Notes: generated by a model from the letters alone, not told the origin. A DNA stretch of 64,000 bases from an uncultured bacterium (GCA_905215525.1 CAJMQJ010000002.1:244110-308109), one strand, 5' to 3'. Counted from the stretch's first letter, positions 18,018 through 26,152 are shown. A program made the numbers and translations.

Positions 18018-18042
18018 ACCCCGAGGGGTGCGCTTTTCTTTC
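18018..18042 (+). terminator. Possible riboswitch-coupled terminator
   Basis: A short ACCCC/GGGGT stem at 18018-18029 is followed by GCGCTTTTCTTTC. It lies between the riboswitch and the cbiK ribosome site. The stem is short with an almost absent loop, so control could equally act on translation through the later hairpins at 18043-18083. Confidence 0.3.
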
Positions 18043-18100
18043 GCTTGTGCCGACAAGCAACTGTCGCCGGGGGACCGGCAAACCGAGGAAAGGAAAAACC

Positions 18101-19027
18101 ATGTCCGACCAGATGTCACGCCGCGGCTTCATGGGCGCCGCAGCAACCGGAGCCGTCGCGCTCGCCGGAGTCGCGCTCGCGGGCTGCTCCAACACCTCCG
18201 CGAGTTCCGCGAAATCGAGTGAAAAGGAGAAGGCCGCGAAGCCGGTCATCCTCGTCACGAGCTTCGGCACGAGCTACAACGACTCGCGCCACATCACCAT
18301 CGGCGCCATCGAAGACGCTATCCGCGAGAAGTACTGGCAGGACTACGACATCCGCCGCGCCTTCACCGCGCAGATCATCATCGACAAGCTGAAGAAGCGC
18401 GACGGCATCACGATCGACAACATGACCGAGGCGCTCGACCGCTGCGTGGAAGACGGCGTGAAGGAAATCGTCGTGCAGCCGACGCATCTCATGGGTGGCC
18501 TGGAATACACCGACGTGAAAGACGAGCTCGACAAGTACGCCGACAAGTTCGACAAAATCTCGCTCGGCGACCCGCTGCTCACCTCCGACGATGACTACAA
18601 GAAGGTGGCCGCAGCCATTAAGGAGAACATGGCGTCCTTCGACGACGGCAAGACGGCGCTGTGCCTCATGGGCCACGGCACCGAAGCCGATTCCAACGCC
18701 GACTATGCCCAGATGCAGGAAGTGTTCAAGAACGAGGGCTTGACGCAGTTCTTCGTCGGCACCGTCGAGGCTGAACCGACCTGCGAGGATGTTATCGCCG
18801 CCGCGAGCGCCGCAGGCTACAAGAAGGCCGTGCTCGCGCCGTTCATGGTGGTCGCGGGCGACCACGCGAACAACGACATGGCAGACGAGACCGACCCCGA
18901 CAGCTGGGCTGCGAAGTTCGTGGCCGCCGGCTTCGAAGTGACGTGCCTGCTCCAGGGTCTGGGACAGAACGTCGCGGTCGACGACATCTACGTCTCGCAC
19001 GTGGACGACGCCATCGCCAAGCTGTAA
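18101..19027 (+). CDS. cbiK: Exported, lipid-anchored sirohydrochlorin cobaltochelatase
   Basis: A 308-residue CbiK-family chelatase that inserts Co2+ into sirohydrochlorin. The N-terminus is a Tat lipoprotein signal: SRRGFMG at residues 6-12, a hydrophobic core and lipobox LAGC with Cys29. The mature part has VILVTSFGTSYNDSR, candidate metal ligands in QPTHLMGGLEY, the MGHGTEADSNADY motif and a third His in VVAGDHANNDMA. Start: GAGGAAAGG precedes the ATG at 18101. Export is unusual, since the other enzymes of the pathway are cytoplasmic, although periplasmic CbiK variants are known in Desulfovibrio. It is the first gene after the riboswitch and lies upstream of an importer. Confidence 0.93.
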   Translation: MSDQMSRRGFMGAAATGAVALAGVALAGCSNTSASSAKSSEKEKAAKPVILVTSFGTSYNDSRHITIGAIEDAIREKYWQDYDIRRAFTAQIIIDKLKKRDGITIDNMTEALDRCVEDGVKEIVVQPTHLMGGLEYTDVKDELDKYADKFDKISLGDPLLTSDDDYKKVAAAIKENMASFDDGKTALCLMGHGTEADSNADYAQMQEVFKNEGLTQFFVGTVEAEPTCEDVIAAASAAGYKKAVLAPFMVVAGDHANNDMADETDPDSWAAKFVAAGFEVTCLLQGLGQNVAVDDIYVSHVDDAIAKL

Positions 19028-19171
19028 ACTCGCCGCGCACGGGGGCGCCGGTCGCGTCCCCGTGCAACGGGCATGCGCCTTCCCCGACTGACGACGCATG
19101 CCCGTTGCATTCGCATCCCGCCCGCCCACCGCACGACGCGGGCGGTCGAAGCGATTGAAAGGAACCCCTCC

Positions 19172-19705
19172 ATGTTGAAGAAAACCCTCGTCTTCGCCCT
19201 GTCGGCGGCGCTTTTCGCGTTCTCGCTCGCCGGCTGCGGCGGAAATTCAATCGACAGCGCAAAGGCAAGCGATGCCGATTCCCAGGAAAAGACCGAACAG
19301 GCGGCCGATGCGCCCGAGGGCGCAAGCGCTGCCCCCATTACCGCCGACAAAGTGACTGACGGCACCTATCCAATCACCGTAGATTCCAGCTCGAACATGT
19401 TCAGGATTGTGGACGCCCAGCTCATCGTGGAAAACGGCTCCATGCACTGCGTGATGACACTTTCCGGCACGGGCTACGGCAAGCTCTTCATGGGCACGGG
19501 CGACGAGGCTGCCGCCGCGAGCGAGGCCGACTTCATCCCCTATGTGGAAAACGCGGAAGGCAAGTACACCTACGACGTGCCCGTTGATGCGCTCGACGAG
19601 GACACCGCCTGCGCCGCGTGGAGCATTAAAAGGGAGCGGTGGTACGACCGCACGCTCGTATTCGAATCCGCCGGCGTCGATCTGCGCGCCGACGCACTGA
19701 AGTAA
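19172..19705 (+). CDS. Small lipoprotein with NEAT-like domain
   Basis: A 177-residue secreted lipoprotein with lipobox LAGC and Cys22, then an acidic/Ala-rich spacer, then a beta-rich domain from about residue 60 (KVTDGTYPITVDSSSNMFRIVDA, LSGTGYGKLFMGTGDEA). This domain looks related to the N-terminal domain of the substrate-binding protein encoded next and resembles NEAT-type haem-binding folds. That similarity is judged by eye. The ATG at 19172 has an AAAGGAA ribosome site. It may pass a tetrapyrrole or corrinoid to the neighbouring binding protein; function not established. Confidence 0.72.
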   Translation: MLKKTLVFALSAALFAFSLAGCGGNSIDSAKASDADSQEKTEQAADAPEGASAAPITADKVTDGTYPITVDSSSNMFRIVDAQLIVENGSMHCVMTLSGTGYGKLFMGTGDEAAAASEADFIPYVENAEGKYTYDVPVDALDEDTACAAWSIKRERWYDRTLVFESAGVDLRADALK

Positions 19706-19709
19706 CGCC

Positions 19710-21281
19710 ATGCGGTCGATTCTTCCCAAGGGGGAAAACAGGAAGCGCCGCAGCATCGCGGCGCGCGTAATCGCCTGCGTTCTCGTCGCCCTGCTCGCGC
19801 TTCCCTTCGCGGGGTGCAGTGCGAGCCCGAACGCGACCGGTGCCACGGCGGGCTCTCAGGAATACACTGTGAGCGTCTCGCTTTCCGGCGGGTCAGGGCG
19901 CGCAAGCATCGCCTCACCCACCACAATTGTGAAGGATGGCGACACCTACACCGCGACCATCACCTGGTCGAGTTCGAACTACGACAAGATGACCGTCGAC
20001 GGCGTGGACTACGCGCCCGTAAACGACGGCGGCGACTCCACGTTCGAGATACCCGTCACGCTCGACGAGGACATCGCCGTGTCGGCCGAGACCGACGCCA
20101 TGTCGACGCCGCACACCATCAACTACACGCTCCACTTCGACTCATCCACCATGAAGGAGAAATCGGGCAACGATGCAAGCGGCGGCTCCCCTGCGGGAAC
20201 GGCTTCAAGCACCGCGGCCGACTTCCACAACGCCGATCTGGGCTGCGGCTGGGAGCCGACGGGGGCGCTTCAGCTTGAATACGCCGAGCACTTCACTGTC
20301 GACGAGTTCGAAGGCGGCCTGCGGCTTATCTGCGTTTCGAACGGGGAGCGCTTCCTCGTGGTGCCGCAAGATGCGAAGGTGCCTGATGGGTTGAGCTCCG
20401 ACATCGCGGTCATAAGGCGCCCCGCCGACAAGGTGTACCTCGTGTCGTCGGCGACGATGTGCCTGGTCGACGCGCTCGATGCGAACGACAATATCTTTAT
20501 GTCGGGCACGAAGGCCGACGATTGCTCGGTGGCGGGCTTCAAAAGCGCGCTCGAAAGTGGGGCGATCGCCTACGGCGGCAAGTACAGCGCGCCCGACTAC
20601 GAGCGAATATCGGCCTCGGGCTGCACGCTCGCCATCGAGAACACCATGATCAACCACACGCCCGATGTGAAGGAAAAGCTGCAGAAGCTCGGGCTCGTCG
20701 TGCTCACCGAACAGTCGTCGAGCGAGCCCAAAGCACTCGGGCGCGTCGAGTGGATTAAGCTTTTCGGCGTCCTGTTCGACAAGGAAGACGAGGCCGCGCA
20801 CCTGTTCAACGAGCAGAAGGCCCGCGTCGAGCAAACGTCGGGGCTCGCGTCGTCAGGTAAAACCGTGGCGTATTTCTACATTAACTCGAACGGGGCCGCC
20901 GTCACGCGGCGGGCGGGCGACTACGTGGCGCAGATGATCGAGCTTGCAGGCGGCAGCTACGCGCTCGATGACGCGCAGACGGCGTCGGCGTCAGGTTCGT
21001 CAGTAACGCTCGAAATGGAGCGCTTCTACGCGACGGCGAAGGATGCCGACATCATCGTTTACAACGGCACCATCGACGAATCGGTTGCCACCTTGAACGA
21101 CTTCGTAGGCAAAAACGCGCTATTGTCGCAGTTCAAAGCCGTGAAGAACGGCAACGTCTGGGTCACAAGCGCCGACATGTACCAGCAGATGACTTCTACC
21201 GCCGACATTATCGACGAGCTGCACGGAGCGTTCACCGGCGATGACGCGAGCGACTTCCATTATCTGAGGAAGCTCGGCTAG
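19710..21281 (+). CDS. BtuF/FecB-type substrate-binding lipoprotein with extra N-terminal domain
   Basis: A 523-residue lipoprotein (lipobox FAGC, Cys36). Residues 50-145 form a NEAT-like beta domain (SSNYDKMTVDGVDYAP, STFEIPVTLDEDI). Residues of about 185-515 form a helical-backbone periplasmic binding domain (FLVVPQDAKVP, RVEWIKLFGVLFD, KTVAYFYINSNGAAV, VWVTSADMYQQM). Four bases separate it from the previous gene and four from the permease gene, so one operon. A corrinoid or tetrapyrrole is the likely cargo given the riboswitch, but iron-chelate is an alternative. Confidence 0.85.
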   Translation: MRSILPKGENRKRRSIAARVIACVLVALLALPFAGCSASPNATGATAGSQEYTVSVSLSGGSGRASIASPTTIVKDGDTYTATITWSSSNYDKMTVDGVDYAPVNDGGDSTFEIPVTLDEDIAVSAETDAMSTPHTINYTLHFDSSTMKEKSGNDASGGSPAGTASSTAADFHNADLGCGWEPTGALQLEYAEHFTVDEFEGGLRLICVSNGERFLVVPQDAKVPDGLSSDIAVIRRPADKVYLVSSATMCLVDALDANDNIFMSGTKADDCSVAGFKSALESGAIAYGGKYSAPDYERISASGCTLAIENTMINHTPDVKEKLQKLGLVVLTEQSSSEPKALGRVEWIKLFGVLFDKEDEAAHLFNEQKARVEQTSGLASSGKTVAYFYINSNGAAVTRRAGDYVAQMIELAGGSYALDDAQTASASGSSVTLEMERFYATAKDADIIVYNGTIDESVATLNDFVGKNALLSQFKAVKNGNVWVTSADMYQQMTSTADIIDELHGAFTGDDASDFHYLRKLG

Positions 21282-21285
21282 CACC

Positions 21286-22326
21286 ATGAGAAGCCGACTT
21301 TCCATGACATACGACGAATCGGGGCGCACCGCGCGGTGTCGCGTCGTGACGGCGCTGCTCGCTGTTGCCCTCATCGTGCTCGTCGGGGCCAACCTGTGCA
21401 TCGGGAGCGTGCTCGTACCCGCAGACCACATCCCCGGCATCCTTTCGGGCGGCGCGGCCAATTCCATGGAAAGCCAGGTCATCTGGGAGATTCGCCTGCC
21501 GCGCGTGCTTTCAGCCGTGCTTCTCGGCGGGGCACTTTCACTCTCCGGGTTCCTGCTGCAGACGTTTTTCAACAACCCCATCGCCGACCCGTTCATTTTG
21601 GGCGTCTCCTCGGGCGCAAAGTTCGTCGTCGCGCTTACGATGATCGTACTTCTGGGCGCAAACCAGGCCATGCCCTCGCCGGCCATGGTGGCCGCAGCGT
21701 TTCTGGGCTCGCTTATCACCATCGGCTTCGTGCTCCTCATTGCACGGCGCATAAGTTCCATGGCCATGCTCATCGTGGCGGGCGTCATGGTGGGATACAT
21801 CTGCTCGGCGGCGACGAACTTCCTCATCGCCTTCGCCGACGACCAGTCCATCGTGAACCTGCACAACTGGTCTTTGGGTAGCTTCTCGGGTTCGAGCTGG
21901 GACGACGTGGCGGTCATCGCGGTCGTGGTGATCACCGTGAGCGCATGCGTATTCGCGATATCGAAGCCCCTTTCCGCCTTCCAGCTGGGAGAAGCCTACG
22001 CGAAAAGCGTCGGCGTGAACGTCGCACGCTTCCGCGTGGTGCTCGTCCTTCTAGCGAGCATGCTCTCCGCCTGCGTGACCGCGTTCGCTGGTCCGGTGTC
22101 GTTCGTAGGCATCGCGGTTCCGCATCTCGTGAAGCCGGCGCTAAAGTCGTCGAAGCCCATCCGTGTGATTCCCGCGTGCTTCTTGGGAGGCGCCATCTTC
22201 TGCGCGGGCTGCGATTTGATCGCGCGCACACTGTTCTCTCCCGTCGAGCTTTCCATCAGCGCCGTCACCGCCATCTTCGGCGCGCCGGTGGTTATCGCGC
22301 TCATGTTGAAGAAGCGGGTGAGGTAG
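21286..22326 (+). CDS. BtuC/FecCD-type ABC permease
   Basis: A 346-residue permease with about ten helices. Family motifs are IWEIRLPRVLSAVLLGGALSLSG, FFNNPIADPFILGVSSGA, HNWSLGSFSG and SFVGIAVPHLVKP, typical of the vitamin B12/siderophore/haem importer family. It is placed between the binding protein and ATPase genes, and its stop touches the ATPase start. Confidence 0.92.
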   Translation: MRSRLSMTYDESGRTARCRVVTALLAVALIVLVGANLCIGSVLVPADHIPGILSGGAANSMESQVIWEIRLPRVLSAVLLGGALSLSGFLLQTFFNNPIADPFILGVSSGAKFVVALTMIVLLGANQAMPSPAMVAAAFLGSLITIGFVLLIARRISSMAMLIVAGVMVGYICSAATNFLIAFADDQSIVNLHNWSLGSFSGSSWDDVAVIAVVVITVSACVFAISKPLSAFQLGEAYAKSVGVNVARFRVVLVLLASMLSACVTAFAGPVSFVGIAVPHLVKPALKSSKPIRVIPACFLGGAIFCAGCDLIARTLFSPVELSISAVTAIFGAPVVIALMLKKRVR

Positions 22327-23643
22327 ATGGGGGAATTCGTGCCGCGGCCCAAAACGCTCGGAGGGGACATTCCATGCTTAGACAGTCCTGAGCTCGCACG
22401 AAAGCGCCAGAAGGCACTTTCGGCTCGTGCGGAACTGCGCGCGGAACGTCTCCTCCGAGCGGAGTCGAACCTCGAAGCCCCGGTCGAAACGCAGGCTGAC
22501 GGAGCGCCGCTTTTCCGCATAAGCGACCTGTCGGCGGGCTACGACAAGAAGGTCGTAGTCGAAGGCGTCGATCTGGAGGTTCGCGCGGGCGACGTCGTGG
22601 CGCTCATCGGGCCGAACGGCTCGGGCAAGTCGACCATCTTGAAAACCATCACACGCCATCTGGCACCGCTTGCCGGCGCGGTCGAGCTCGACGGGCGAGA
22701 GATTTCCCGATGGAAGACGGCGGAGTTCGCAAGGAACCTTGCCGTTATGCTGACAGATCGCCCCCGGACCGAGCTGCTCACCTGCCGCGATATCGTAGAG
22801 GCGGGAAGACATCCCTACACCGGGCGAATGGGCACACTCTCGCCTAACGACCATAGTCGGGTCGACGAGGCCATGAAAACCGCACATGTGGAAGAGCTCG
22901 CCGAGTGCGACTTCATGCAGATAAGCGACGGGCAACGCCAGCGCGTCATGCTCGCACGCGCCATCGCGCAGGATCCGCGTGTGCTCGTGCTCGACGAGCC
23001 CACGTCGTATCTCGATATCCGCTACCAGATCGACCTGCTGCGAATACTTCGCCACCTTGCGAAATCGCGGAATGTGGCTGTCATCATGTCCATCCACGAA
23101 CTCGAGCTCGCGCAGAAAAGCGCCGACAAGGTGATTTGCGTGAAGGACGGCCGGGTCTTCCGCGCTGGCGCACCCGAGGACATATTCACGCGCGAGACAA
23201 TTGGCGAGCTCTACGGTCTTCAACATGGCACCTTCAACGAGCGCTTCGGCAGCGTGGAAATTGGGCGCCCGCACGGCGATGCGCACACATTCGTCATCGC
23301 CGGCGCAGGTACAGGGTCGGCTGTGTTTCGCCAGCTCATTCGGCAGGGCAAGGCGTTCTACGCGGGCGTTCTGCACGAAGGGGACATCGACTGCGAGCTC
23401 GCGCGCGACCTTGCGACGGAATGCGTGGCCGAGCGCGCCTTCGAGCCGATCGGGGATAAAACCATAGCCCGCGCCAAAGAGCTCCTCGTCCACTGCGCGC
23501 GCCTTATCGTGTGCCCCGCCGCCTTCGGCACCATAAACGCCCGCAACGCAGAGCTCGTCGAGTTCGCGCGCTCGCATGGTATCGAGGTCATGCGAGCACG
23601 CGAAGGCGCATCGGAGGATTCCCAATTGGAGTGGGAAGGATAG
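22327..23643 (+). CDS. BtuD/FecE-type ABC ATPase with C-terminal extension
   Basis: A 438-residue ATPase. About 55 residues precede the ATPase domain. Walker A is GPNGSGKST, the signature is ISDGQRQR in place of LSGGQ, Walker B is VLVLDEPTSYLD, and a switch His lies in MSIHELELA. After about residue 310 comes an extra domain of some 120 residues (FVIAGAGTGSAVFRQLIRQG, VLHEGDIDCELARDL, EPIGDKTIARAKELL), seen in some cobalamin-type ATPases. The ATG follows the permease stop without a gap. It ends the plus-strand arm of the B12 island. Confidence 0.9.
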   Translation: MGEFVPRPKTLGGDIPCLDSPELARKRQKALSARAELRAERLLRAESNLEAPVETQADGAPLFRISDLSAGYDKKVVVEGVDLEVRAGDVVALIGPNGSGKSTILKTITRHLAPLAGAVELDGREISRWKTAEFARNLAVMLTDRPRTELLTCRDIVEAGRHPYTGRMGTLSPNDHSRVDEAMKTAHVEELAECDFMQISDGQRQRVMLARAIAQDPRVLVLDEPTSYLDIRYQIDLLRILRHLAKSRNVAVIMSIHELELAQKSADKVICVKDGRVFRAGAPEDIFTRETIGELYGLQHGTFNERFGSVEIGRPHGDAHTFVIAGAGTGSAVFRQLIRQGKAFYAGVLHEGDIDCELARDLATECVAERAFEPIGDKTIARAKELLVHCARLIVCPAAFGTINARNAELVEFARSHGIEVMRAREGASEDSQLEWEG

Positions 23644-23660
23644 ACTGGACTTTCATTTAA

Positions 23661-23753
23661 GGATCCTCAGGCTATAGCTCCTACGCCGGCGAGGTCTCCA
23701 AGGCGCCGGAGAACCTCGTGAACAGGAATTTCCACGCCGACGAACCCAACTAG
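23661..23753 (+). pseudogene. IS3-family transposase (OrfB) fragment
   Basis: The plus frame reads GYSSYAGEVSKAPENL, then VNRNFHADEPN and a stop at 23751. A Y-SY-GE-S-AP-NL--R-F-A--PN pattern is the segment just before the DDE catalytic domain of IS3-family OrfB transposases, where the next residues would normally be KWVTDITEF. Only 30 codons remain, with a stop on each side. It marks the right border of the B12 island, three bases before the tetR stop codon. Confidence 0.68.
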
Positions 23754-23755
23754 AC

Positions 23756-24367
23756 CTAATCCAAGCGAGATTCCAAACTCGAAAGACCGCTCAACGTCAG
23801 ATTATTAGCAACCTCCGAGACACGCTCGATAGGAACCGAACCGTCAGACAGCGCCCACGTGCGATAGATGCCGATGATACCGGACAGCAAAAACGCCAGA
23901 TAGTAGTCGAACATCTCGTCCTTGAGACCGTGGGGCAGCAGATCGCGCTCGGCAATCTCGTGCTCTAGCGGCGCACGAAGACGAGCCATAAAATCATCGA
24001 GCGGAATGTTCTCGATCAGCTGACGATTGAGCACCAAGTTGTTGCAAAGTGCCTCGTTAACGGTTTTAAAGAAGGTCGCCGCCGCGCCCAGGGCGCGCTC
24101 GTTGGTGTCACCGTCCATTGAAGCAAGCGTTTTCTCGACCGAGTCGACAATCATCTCCACCACATCGACGGCAATGGCATCGAGCAGGCCGTCAACCGTA
24201 CCAAAGTGAACGTAAAAGGTCTTGCGGTCGACATTGGCCTCGCGCGCGATGGCACTCACCGTAATGTCTGCCAGCGGCTTTTCCATGAGCAGGCGCTCGA
24301 AAGCGGAAAGGATGGCATTGCGGCTGCGAACGATGCGGCGATCAATACGCGGTTTGCTGGTGGCCAT
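23756..24367 (-). CDS. TetR-family regulator
   Basis: A 203-residue regulator with an N-terminal helix-turn-helix (ILSAFERLLMEKPLADITVSAIAREANVDRKTFYVHFG) and an all-helical ligand domain. I chose the ATG at 24367 because AAGGGA lies seven bases upstream; an ATG at 24394 has no such site. An inverted repeat upstream (24411-24434) could be its own operator. It is transcribed in the same direction as the YbhN-like gene that ends 90 bases upstream of it. Targets and ligand are unknown. Confidence 0.85.
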   Translation of the reverse strand: MATSKPRIDRRIVRSRNAILSAFERLLMEKPLADITVSAIAREANVDRKTFYVHFGTVDGLLDAIAVDVVEMIVDSVEKTLASMDGDTNERALGAAATFFKTVNEALCNNLVLNRQLIENIPLDDFMARLRAPLEHEIAERDLLPHGLKDEMFDYYLAFLLSGIIGIYRTWALSDGSVPIERVSEVANNLTLSGLSSLESRLD

Positions 24368-24410
24368 GGGCGTGTCCCTTCGATATACGGGCATTCATCA
24401 ACAGATGAGA

Positions 24411-24434
24411 GATAATCTACGTAAGAGGATTATC
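24411..24434. promoter_or_regulatory. Possible TetR operator
   Basis: GATAATC and GATTATC form 7-bp inverted arms with a 10-bp spacer, 44 bases upstream of the tetR start. The position fits autoregulation. Evidence is symmetry and location only. Confidence 0.35.
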
Positions 24435-24483
24435 CCCCATACAGCACAAATATGCCCCGCATCATGAAGAACGCACGACTGCC

Positions 24484-25791
24484 CTACTGCGACTTAGGGT
24501 GCTTCTTCTTATTGAGTGCCGACGGAGATACGCGAATACCGTCGCCCGTCTGGCGCACATAGGCTTTATGAGCCGGCTTAGCGGTCCCAGAAGCCTTCTG
24601 AGCGTGCTTCTTGGGATCAACGGTAACCGCATTCGTGGGGTGCGGCTTAGTGGGCGCAGAGGGCGTCTGAGACGTGCGGCCGAGTTTGCGCATCACGCGA
24701 TCCCAGCGCGCATGGATGCTCTCGTTGTGGGCGCTCTTAAGTCCCAGCAGGGGCGCAGCCAAAATGGTCGGCGCAATAAACGTAATGAGGCGCCACAGCA
24801 GATAGCCGGCGGTCGAAGCCGACCCAAAGAAATGACCCAAGAACAATGCAAAGCCGCCCTCAGCGCCACCAGTTCCACCGGGCAAGGGAACCGCAGAGCT
24901 CAGCAGCTGGACAAAGGCACTCGCGGCCATGACCGAGAAAAAGTCGACTTCGTGGTGGCCAAAGGCAAGCATCAGGAAATACGGCACGAGGTAGAAAAAC
25001 GCGAGCTGCAACATGGTGATGACCACCGTGAGCAGCATGGACGAAAAGTGGCCGGCTGAAAGCTTGAACTTCTCAGAGAAAGAGTAGATTTCGCCGTCGA
25101 CAAACGTACGCCAGCCCTCAATCTTGGTGGCCGAGACGCCCATTCGCTCGAGCCAATTGATGATGCAGTGCGCGACGCGCGTGACGGTCTTGGGCATGAG
25201 CGCGACGGCAAAGATGCCAAGCAGAATGCAACAGTGACCGCCAAAGCTAAAGACGCACAGCAGCGTCATGTCGCCATAGCGCTCGGCGAAAAACGGCATT
25301 CGGGCAAGCAGCAGAATGGCGCCCCAGGCAACGAGGCCAAACTGATACACGATAAAGCGCGTGAACTGCGTGGCACCGGCCTCGCCGACATTTTGGCCTG
25401 CCTTGGTCAGGCGGTAGATCTGGGCGGGCGTAGAGCCCATCATCATGGGCGTCAGGTTGCCAAAGAAGATACCGCTCGCCTCGACCGAGATCAGGTCGCG
25501 AATGCCGACGGGCGAATTGGGATCGAGCCAGACGGCGATCGCATAGGCGACGATGCCAAAGAACAGGTACAGGAACATGCAAAAGCATGCAGCAACGAGC
25601 CACGGCGCCTGAACGCTCGACATGGCAGCCCAGAACTGTCCCATCTGACCGGTCACAATCAGATAAACGATATAGCCAACCAGCACGACGCCGATAAAAA
25701 TGGCACCGCGGCGTGCACCCTTGTTGTCATCGCCGCCCGAGGCCTCAACCTCGACCTGGGGCTTAGATGTATGCTGAGAGGACTCCGTCAT
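24484..25791 (-). CDS. YbhN/UPF0104-family membrane protein
   Basis: A 435-residue integral membrane protein with about eight helices. It has ISVEASGIFFGNLTPMMMGSTPAQIYRL in the middle and SSAVPLPGGTGGAEGGF near the last helices, as in the lysylphosphatidylglycerol synthase TM region (MprF flippase-like) family. The C-terminal 75 residues are basic and low in complexity (GRTSQTPSAPTKPHPTN, KKKHPKSQ) and probably lie in the cytoplasm. The ATG at 25791 has an AGGAG site. A role in lipid or polyprenol-linked transport is a family-level guess. Confidence 0.82.
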   Translation of the reverse strand: MTESSQHTSKPQVEVEASGGDDNKGARRGAIFIGVVLVGYIVYLIVTGQMGQFWAAMSSVQAPWLVAACFCMFLYLFFGIVAYAIAVWLDPNSPVGIRDLISVEASGIFFGNLTPMMMGSTPAQIYRLTKAGQNVGEAGATQFTRFIVYQFGLVAWGAILLLARMPFFAERYGDMTLLCVFSFGGHCCILLGIFAVALMPKTVTRVAHCIINWLERMGVSATKIEGWRTFVDGEIYSFSEKFKLSAGHFSSMLLTVVITMLQLAFFYLVPYFLMLAFGHHEVDFFSVMAASAFVQLLSSAVPLPGGTGGAEGGFALFLGHFFGSASTAGYLLWRLITFIAPTILAAPLLGLKSAHNESIHARWDRVMRKLGRTSQTPSAPTKPHPTNAVTVDPKKHAQKASGTAKPAHKAYVRQTGDGIRVSPSALNKKKHPKSQ

Positions 25792-25900
25792 GAGGCTCCT
25801 TCTGACCGTCCAAATATCTTGCATATTGTACCCGCAAGGGCCACAAGCAGAACGTAAAGCTATGGGCCAAATGGGAATTGCAGATGGTTTGCTCGGAAAT

Positions 25901-25932
25901 AAAAAACCCGGGCTTCCGTGGGAAGTCCGGGT
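25901..25932 (-). terminator. Terminator downstream of the tRNA-Glu pair
   Basis: On the minus strand ACCCGGACTTCC and GGAAGCCCGGGT form a strong stem followed by TTTTTT. It closes the tRNA transcript. Confidence 0.9.
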
Positions 25933-25942
25933 CTCAGATTCA

Positions 25943-26019
25943 TGGTAGCCCGTACCAGATTCGAACTGGTGATCTCCGCCTTGAGAGGGCGGCGTCCTAA
26001 ACCGCTAGACGAACGGGCC
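25943..26019 (-). tRNA. tRNA-Glu (anticodon CUC), copy 2
   Basis: A 77-nt gene including an encoded CCA. The anticodon arm is CCGCC-CUCUCAA-GGCGG with anticodon CUC, and the T arm carries GTTCGAATC. The acceptor stem GGCCCGT pairs with ACGGGCT. It is identical to the copy 22 bases upstream. Confidence 0.96.
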
Positions 26020-26041
26020 ATAAGCCTCAGCAGAAAAGAAG

Positions 26042-26118
26042 TGGTAGCCCGTACCAGATTCGAACTGGTGATCTCCGCCTTGAGAGGGCGGCGTCCTAAA
26101 CCGCTAGACGAACGGGCC
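26042..26118 (-). tRNA. tRNA-Glu (anticodon CUC), copy 1
   Basis: Identical in all 77 positions to the neighbouring copy, with the same CUC anticodon and encoded CCA. It is the promoter-proximal gene of the pair. Confidence 0.96.
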
Positions 26119-26152
26119 ACATGACATCTGCACTGCCGTGCTGCGAGGAAAT

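Noticed and set aside
17848..18222. Open frame of 124 codons over the cobalamin riboswitch
   Set aside because: It overlaps the riboswitch core and the cbiK start in another frame, has Arg/Pro/Ala-rich shadow composition and no ribosome site.
25860..26120. Open frame of 86 codons across the two tRNA-Glu genes
   Set aside because: It is the well-known antisense-type translation of tRNA repeats (MARSSSGLGRRPLKAE), not a protein.
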